DNA of 64,000 bases. Source: Massilia sp. R2A-15 (GTDB lineage Bacteria; Pseudomonadota; Gammaproteobacteria; Burkholderiales; Burkholderiaceae_D). The stretch lies in assembly GCF_030704305.1 (NCBI RefSeq), contig NZ_CP131935.1:3472001-3536000 (forward strand), read 5' to 3'. Both the position numbers and the translations under genes were made by a program. Below are positions 59,305 through 64,000 of the stretch, piece after piece. Positions within the stretch are counted from its first letter, which is position 1. The number at the start of each line of letters is the position of its first letter. The notes under the pieces were generated by a model. The model saw nothing but the letters and a program-made list of their open reading frames with translations, had not been told where the DNA came from and searched no databases.

Positions 59305-59392
59305 GTCGTACCCGCGAAGGCAGGTACCCATACTGAGCGTGCATCTGAGGGGAAGGAAATTCAGCATGGGTACCTTCCTTCGCAGGTACGAC
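59305..59392. repeat. Composite inverted-repeat element, copy C (88 bp)
   Basis: Arms GTCGTACCCGCGAAGG... and ...CGCAGGTACGAC, with CATACTGA and TCAGCATG inside. It resembles copy B (TA variant) and ends 21 bp before the waaF stop region. Confidence 0.87.
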
Positions 59393-59413
59393 GTTTGCGG
59401 GTCTGACCATTGG

Positions 59414-60433
59414 TCAGACCTTGATCATCGGCCGAAGTTCCGCCCACACCATCCCGGCGTCCATTTTATTCATGCAGTCGTGATGGCCCAGCGGGCACTC
59501 GCGCTGTTTGCACGGCGAGCATGCCAGGCGTAGTGAAATCGATTTGGCCATATCCGAAAACGGCGGCGCGTGATCCGGATCGGTCGGCCCGTACAGCGCC
59601 ACCACCGGGCGGTTCAGCGCCGAGGCGATGTGCAGCAGCCCCGAGTCGTTGGCCACCACCGCGTCGGCGCGCGCGATCAGTGCAATCGCTTCGCCCAGCC
59701 TGGTGGCGCCAGCCAGGTTGAACATGCCTTCCTTGCCGCTGCCGGCGATCACTTCGTCGCACGCTTCCCTGTCTTTCGGTGAACCAAGCAGCGCAATTTG
59801 CGCCGTCGGATCGTGCGCGAAGATCTGTCTTGCAAGCTGCGCGAAATGCGCCGCCGGCCATCGCTTCGCCGCGCCGAATTCGGCGCCCGGCGCAAAAACC
59901 ACCAGCGGGCGATCCAGAGCGATGCCGGTCTTCGCGCACACCGCCGCAATTTCCTCGCTGCTGGCTCCCATGCGCGGCCGCGGCGCAGGCGTCAGCGCCA
60001 TCGAAGGATCCTGCGCCAGCGCGGCGTAGAACGGCACCATCGGGCGCGGCGGCGTGTCGTCGTGATGCATCACGTTGAGCAGGCCGTAGCGCATCTCGCC
60101 CTTGTAGCCGACGCGCTCGGGAATCCCGGCCAGCCAGGGAATCAGCGCGTACTTGAGGGTATTGGGCAGCACGTATGCGTCGGCATATCCGCGCTGGCGC
60201 AGCTCGCGCGCGTAGCGCCAGCGTTCCTTCAATTGCAGCGCGCCGTGCCGGAACGGGGTTTCAAGCACGGTATCGACTTCGGCCATCGCGCGCCACACCG
60301 GCGACACCGACGGCGGCGCCAGCACGTCGATCGCGCGGTCGGGATGCTTCTGCTTCAGCCGCTGCAGCAGCGGCTGCGCCATCACCGCGTCGCCGATCCA
60401 GTTCGGCGAAATCACCAGGGTGCGGCGGTTCAC
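59414..60433 (-). CDS. waaF: Lipopolysaccharide heptosyltransferase II (GT9)
   Basis: A 339-residue GT-B family 9 glycosyltransferase adding the second heptose to the LPS inner core. Landmarks: RRTLVISPNWIGDAVMAQPLLQRLK at the N-terminus (residues 3-27), VVFAPGAEFGAAKRWPAAHFAQLA and VANDSGLLHIASALNRPVVALYGPTDP (substrate-site segments given as landmarks). The Cys-rich C-terminus (LACSPCKQRECPLGHHDCM) is typical of the WaaF branch. GTG 60433 overlaps the msbA stop (GTGA). Start GTG and coupling fit an msbA-waaF transcript. Confidence 0.9.
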   Translation of the reverse strand: MNRRTLVISPNWIGDAVMAQPLLQRLKQKHPDRAIDVLAPPSVSPVWRAMAEVDTVLETPFRHGALQLKERWRYARELRQRGYADAYVLPNTLKYALIPWLAGIPERVGYKGEMRYGLLNVMHHDDTPPRPMVPFYAALAQDPSMALTPAPRPRMGASSEEIAAVCAKTGIALDRPLVVFAPGAEFGAAKRWPAAHFAQLARQIFAHDPTAQIALLGSPKDREACDEVIAGSGKEGMFNLAGATRLGEAIALIARADAVVANDSGLLHIASALNRPVVALYGPTDPDHAPPFSDMAKSISLRLACSPCKQRECPLGHHDCMNKMDAGMVWAELRPMIKV

Positions 60434-62154
60434 GCAGCCTCCGAGAACTGCAGCCTGTAGAGGTTCGCGTACATGCCGCCGGCGGCCAGCAGTTCGTCAT
60501 GGCGGCCGGACTCGATGATGCGGCCCTGCTCCATCACGACGATGCGGTCGGCGCGCTCCACCGTCGACAGGCGGTGCGCGATCACCAGCGTGGTGCGGCC
60601 TTGCATCAGCGTGTCGAGCGCGGCCTGCACCGCGCGTTCCGATTCGTTGTCCAGCGCGGACGTCGCCTCATCGAGAATGAGGATCGGCGCGTCCTTGTAG
60701 ATGGCGCGCGCGATGGCCACGCGCTGGCGCTGCCCGCCCGACAGGCGCATGCCATTCTCGCCGATCATCGTGTCCACGCCATCGGGCAGCGCGGCGACCA
60801 CGTCGCTCAGGTGCGCGGCCTTGATGGCAGCGGCCAGGCGCGCGCCATCGACCTGCTCGGCGCCATACGCGATGTTGGCGCCCAGCGTATCGTCGAACAG
60901 CACTACGTTCTGGCTGACCATCGCCAGTTGCGCGCGCAGGCTGGTGAGCTTGATGTCCTCGTACGGCACGCCGTCAAGCACGATGCGGCCCGATTCGGGC
61001 GAATAGAAGCGCGTGACCAGGTTGACGAACGTGGATTTGCCGCCGCCCGAAATGCCGACCAGCGCCACCGTCTGTCCAGGCAGGATCTCGAGCGACACGT
61101 TCGACAGCGCCAGCGGAACGCTCCCGGGATAGCGGAACGACACGTTCTCGAACTTCAGGTGGCCCTTCGCGCGGCCCAGCACTGTGGTGCCGGTATCGTG
61201 CTCCGCCGGCGCGTCGATCATTGCGTACACGGTTTCGGCGGCGATCATCCCGCGCTGCATCGGGCCGTTCACTTCCACCAGCGCCTTGAGCGGCTGCAGC
61301 AGCATCAGCATCATGGTGATGAAGTTGGTGAATTCGCCGACGCTCATGTCGGAACGGATCGCCAGCACGATCACCACCGACACCGCCAGCGCGGTGGCGA
61401 TCTGGGTGATTGGCACGGTGGCGGCGTGGGCCACCGTCATGCGCTGCGAAAAGCCGCGCAGGGCGTCGCTGCGCTGCTCGAAGCGCTTGCTCTCGTAGCG
61501 TTCGCCGGAAAACACGCGGATGACCTGGTGTCCGCGCGCCGCTTCCTCGACCACCTGGGTCATCTCGATGGTCACGCGCTGGTTGTCGCGATTGAGCTTG
61601 CGCAGGCGCCCGGTGGTGGTGCGCACGATGACGGCGGTGGCCGGCACGACCACCAGCGCCACCAGGGTCAGCTTCCAGTTCAGGAACAGCAGCGCGATCA
61701 GCAGGCCGGCCACCACCATCGTGTCGCGCACGAAGGCCAGGAACACGGAGTTGATCATGTCGACCACCTGGCGCACGTCGCCGATCACGGTGTTGATGAT
61801 CTTGCCGGTCGATTCGTGCTGAAAGCTCGCGACGGGCAAGCGCAGCACGCGCTCGAACACCATGCCGCGAAGGTCGTTGAGCACGCGGCTCATGACCCAG
61901 TTGTTCAGGTAGGCCGTGGAAAACGTGAACACGCCGCGCAGGATGAAGATCGACAGCAGCACCAGCGGCACCAGCCACAGGCTGAACGACATCTTGTTCG
62001 CGCCGAATCCCTTGTCGAGCAGGAGTTCGAGCGCCTTGCCCAGCATCGGCTGGGTCGCGGCGGTGCCGGCCATGGCCAGCAGCGACAGCAGGGCGCGGGT
62101 GCGATAAGGCCAGACCACCGCAACCAGGCGCCTGGCAATGCTACGTTTTTCCAT
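60430..62154 (-). CDS. msbA: Lipid A export permease/ATP-binding protein MsbA
   Basis: A 574-residue half-type ABC exporter that flips core-lipid A across the inner membrane. Six TM helices occupy about residues 15-310 (LLSLLAMAGTAATQPML; LVPLVLLSIFILRGVF). The ATPase domain has Walker A GISGGGKST, signature LSGGQRQRVAIARA, Walker B ILILDEATSALD and IAHRLST. ATG 62154 gives MEKRSIARRLVAVVWPYRTR; an upstream in-frame start at 62322 is ignored because it crosses the promoter region. Coupled to waaF downstream. Confidence 0.93.
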   Translation of the reverse strand: MEKRSIARRLVAVVWPYRTRALLSLLAMAGTAATQPMLGKALELLLDKGFGANKMSFSLWLVPLVLLSIFILRGVFTFSTAYLNNWVMSRVLNDLRGMVFERVLRLPVASFQHESTGKIINTVIGDVRQVVDMINSVFLAFVRDTMVVAGLLIALLFLNWKLTLVALVVVPATAVIVRTTTGRLRKLNRDNQRVTIEMTQVVEEAARGHQVIRVFSGERYESKRFEQRSDALRGFSQRMTVAHAATVPITQIATALAVSVVIVLAIRSDMSVGEFTNFITMMLMLLQPLKALVEVNGPMQRGMIAAETVYAMIDAPAEHDTGTTVLGRAKGHLKFENVSFRYPGSVPLALSNVSLEILPGQTVALVGISGGGKSTFVNLVTRFYSPESGRIVLDGVPYEDIKLTSLRAQLAMVSQNVVLFDDTLGANIAYGAEQVDGARLAAAIKAAHLSDVVAALPDGVDTMIGENGMRLSGGQRQRVAIARAIYKDAPILILDEATSALDNESERAVQAALDTLMQGRTTLVIAHRLSTVERADRIVVMEQGRIIESGRHDELLAAGGMYANLYRLQFSEAA

Positions 62155-62306
62155 CGATTCGTCTTTCGTGTTCGGGGCGGCGCTCCGAATACCCGCGCCA
62201 GCCCGGCATTTTCGCACGAAACCGTACGCCAGCGGAGGCCCCTGGCGGCGCGGCCCCGTACGGTAGAATAACGGACAATATTCACTGGAGCGTTCGCCGC
62301 TTGCAC

Positions 62307-63557
62307 ATGACAATCGCACCACCAGTTCCGCTGACGCGGGCCGAAAACATTGTCCGCTACCTGATCCTGCTTGCGCTGTTTTCGGTGTCGTTCTCCACCG
62401 CGCTGACCAACCTGTTCGTCGGCTTCGGCTACATCGGCTTCATCGTAGCGCTGTGCACCAGCCCTTCCCTGCGCCGCGTACTGCGCTCGCCGCCGGCGCT
62501 GCTGGCGCTCGCGCTGCTGGCACTGTTCATCATTGGCGCAAGCTGGTCGATCGCGCCGCGCGCCGACCTGGCGACTGCGTTGAAAAAATACTCGCGGCTG
62601 CTGATCCTGCCGATGGCGATTGCCATGAGCTGGCGCGATCCCGGCCTGGCGCCGCGCGCGCTGCGCTGGTTCCTCGGCGGCGCCGCGGTGCTCGCCGTAT
62701 CCTGCTACCTGGTCAAATTCGGCATGATGCCGGAGTCGCGCCTGGGCTGGTGGAAGGTCAGCACCGACGCGCGCGACGCTTACGTCTTCAGGAACCACAT
62801 CACGATCGGCATCCTGCTGGGGTTTGCCGCCTGCCTCAGCCTCCTGGCCGCCAGCTACAAGACGGCCTGGCGCGCCCGCGCACTGTGGATCGCCGGCGGC
62901 GTGCTGTTTGCGGTGCCGACCATTTTCCTCGGCCAGGGCCGGACCGGCTATGTCGCCCTGTTCATCGGCATGGTCGCGCTGTTCCTGATCCGCACGCGCA
63001 TCACGCCGCTGCGCACGGTCGCCGGCGTGATGGCGATCGGCGCGCTGTTCCTCGGCTTCTATCTCGCATCGTCCAACGTCAGGTCGCGCACCGACGACAT
63101 GGTCAACGAGATCCAGAACCACCGCGTGCAATCGCCGAACGGCCTGCGCGTGAGCTTCCTCAGCGTGGGACTGGACGTGGTTGCCGCCCACCCGCTGCTG
63201 GGGGTCGGCACCGGCGGGTTTGCAGAGGCTTATGCGCCCACCGCGCAGCGCAACTGGCCGGCCGGCCACGAGATGGCAACCGCGCGGCACCAGCCGCACA
63301 GCGAATTCCTTCTCGTGGCGGTGCAGCTTGGGCTGCTTGGATCGCTGGTCTATTTCGCCATGCTCGGAACGATCGGCGGCGCCGCACTCGGGGCGCGCAA
63401 TTTCGAGAGCGACAGCCTCGCGCTGCTGTGGGTGGTGTACGTGGTGACGTCGTCGTTCAACAGCCTGCTGTGGGATACCACCGAGGCGCACTGGTTCCTG
63501 CTGCTGGCGGGATGTTTGTATGTTGGCGCGCTTCGGCGCCGTGGAGTGAAGCAATGA
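62307..63557 (+). CDS. O-antigen ligase family protein (WaaL-like)
   Basis: A 416-residue inner-membrane protein with about eleven TM helices and the Wzy_C/O-antigen ligase signature: a large periplasmic loop near residues 250-330 with the HQPHSEFLL motif. It would join O-polysaccharide from undecaprenyl pyrophosphate to lipid A-core. Start could be TTG 62301 or ATG 62307; the latter is used. The stop overlaps the next glycosyltransferase ATG (ATGA). Divergent from msbA, 152 bp apart. An oligosaccharide polymerase (Wzy) is an alternative in this superfamily. Confidence 0.85.
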   Translation: MTIAPPVPLTRAENIVRYLILLALFSVSFSTALTNLFVGFGYIGFIVALCTSPSLRRVLRSPPALLALALLALFIIGASWSIAPRADLATALKKYSRLLILPMAIAMSWRDPGLAPRALRWFLGGAAVLAVSCYLVKFGMMPESRLGWWKVSTDARDAYVFRNHITIGILLGFAACLSLLAASYKTAWRARALWIAGGVLFAVPTIFLGQGRTGYVALFIGMVALFLIRTRITPLRTVAGVMAIGALFLGFYLASSNVRSRTDDMVNEIQNHRVQSPNGLRVSFLSVGLDVVAAHPLLGVGTGGFAEAYAPTAQRNWPAGHEMATARHQPHSEFLLVAVQLGLLGSLVYFAMLGTIGGAALGARNFESDSLALLWVVYVVTSSFNSLLWDTTEAHWFLLLAGCLYVGALRRRGVKQ

Positions 63558-64000
63558 CCGATGGACTGATCACGCTGATCGTCACGACCTACAACCGGCC
63601 CGACGCGCTGGAGGCGGTACTCGAGGGCTGCTTCACGCAGAGCGACCGGAATTTCGAGATCATCGTCGCCGATGACGGCTCGACCGAGGTCACGCGCGAT
63701 TGCATCGCGCGCCTGGCGGCCCGCTCGCCGGTGCCGCTGCGGCATGTGTGGCAGGAGGACATCGGCTTCCGTCTGGCGGGGGCGCGCAACCGCGGCATCG
63801 AGGCGGCGCAGGGAGAATACATCCTCATTCTCGATGGCGATTGCGTGCCGCAGCGGGACTTCATCGAGCAGCACCGCAAGCTGGCGCGGCGCGGGTTCAT
63901 GGTGACGGGAAGCCGGATCCTGCTCGACGAGGCTTACACCAGGCAGGTGCTGGAGCGGCATATCGCGCTGCAGTCGCTGCGGTTTGCGGACAAGATTCGC
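63554..64000 (+). CDS. Family 2 glycosyltransferase, 3'-truncated by the window edge
   Basis: The first 149 residues of a GT-A inverting glycosyltransferase: MTDGLITLIVTTYNRPDALE at the start, DDGS motif (VADDGSTEVT) and the metal-binding DGD (LILDGDCVPQRDF). The core N-terminal half is complete, while the acceptor-binding half lies beyond 64000. Coupled to the ligase gene by ATGA, so it likely adds a sugar to LPS core or O-antigen. Confidence 0.88.
   Translation, partial: MTDGLITLIVTTYNRPDALEAVLEGCFTQSDRNFEIIVADDGSTEVTRDCIARLAARSPVPLRHVWQEDIGFRLAGARNRGIEAAQGEYILILDGDCVPQRDFIEQHRKLARRGFMVTGSRILLDEAYTRQVLERHIALQSLRFADKIR

Noticed and set aside
59400..59420. GGTCTGACC-ATT-GGTCAGACC hairpin at the end of waaF
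   Set aside because: It includes the waaF stop codon and has no T-run in either direction; it is similar in part to the 27-bp family but too different to count as a copy.

Overview
The window is GC-rich (apart from a few AT-rich islands) and densely coded on both strands. It has no rRNA genes, insertion sequences, prophage or CRISPR array. The housekeeping runs yebC-purD-hemF and nadD-rsfS-rlmH-maf-rng, an ftsH-less LPS block (waaF, msbA, O-antigen ligase), many RND/Liv transporters and two abundant short palindromic repeat families suggest a betaproteobacterium of the order Burkholderiales, probably Oxalobacteraceae (Massilia, Duganella or Janthinobacterium type). That placement is inference from protein style and gene order; no database was searched.

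Layout. 1-4.1 kb: 3' part of a TonB-dependent receptor, a 2OG-Fe(II) dioxygenase and a receiver/histidine-kinase hybrid. 4.2-7.0 kb (minus): DUF1800 plus Tat-exported DUF1501 pair. 7.1-13.6 kb: TetR regulator and a complete tripartite RND efflux operon. 13.7-18.8 kb: FecR/DUF6600-type protein with a long Gln-rich tail, secreted RNase T2, and a chemoreceptor. 19.1-20.8 kb (minus): envelope or stress-type cluster ending in a 24-residue membrane peptide and a terminator. 21.3-24.4 kb: a small hypothetical gene and an adaptor/outer-membrane-factor pair without its pump. 24.7-26.5 kb: a lipoprotein and an AT-rich two-gene module that I read as a Tse2-like ADP-ribosyltransferase toxin with a Tsi2-like immunity protein, the most interesting item here. 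26.5-29.9 kb (minus): diguanylate cyclase, soluble NarX-type kinase, NarL-type regulator and an Fe-S FNR homologue, apparently one operon. 30.5-31.7 kb: ECF-type sigma factor, small ORF, shared terminator, tRNA-Thr.

31.8-46.8 kb is mostly core metabolism and RNA biology: fbp, pepN, a DUF4136 lipoprotein, quinone reductase, mgsA with an EamA transporter, yebC, purD, hemF, nadD, rsfS (with an unusual Lys/Ala-rich tail), rlmH, maf, rng and a DJ-1/PfpI protein. 47-51.2 kb holds a DUF4402 protein and a minus-strand operon fdhD-tupB-tupC-tupA-oxidoreductase that couples tungstate (or molybdate) import with formate dehydrogenase maturation. 51.4-59.3 kb is an IclR regulator followed by an acyl-CoA dehydrogenase, an acyl-CoA ligase and a full Liv-type ABC importer, most simply read as uptake and CoA-activation of a carboxylic acid. 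59.4-64 kb is the LPS core/O-antigen block, running off the end inside a family 2 glycosyltransferase.

Two repeat families punctuate the intergenic spaces: nine copies of a 27-bp imperfect palindrome (arms GGGGTCAGGTCC / GGACCAGACCCC), nearly all within 30 bp of a stop codon, and three 87-107-bp composite inverted elements whose arms show compensating base changes.
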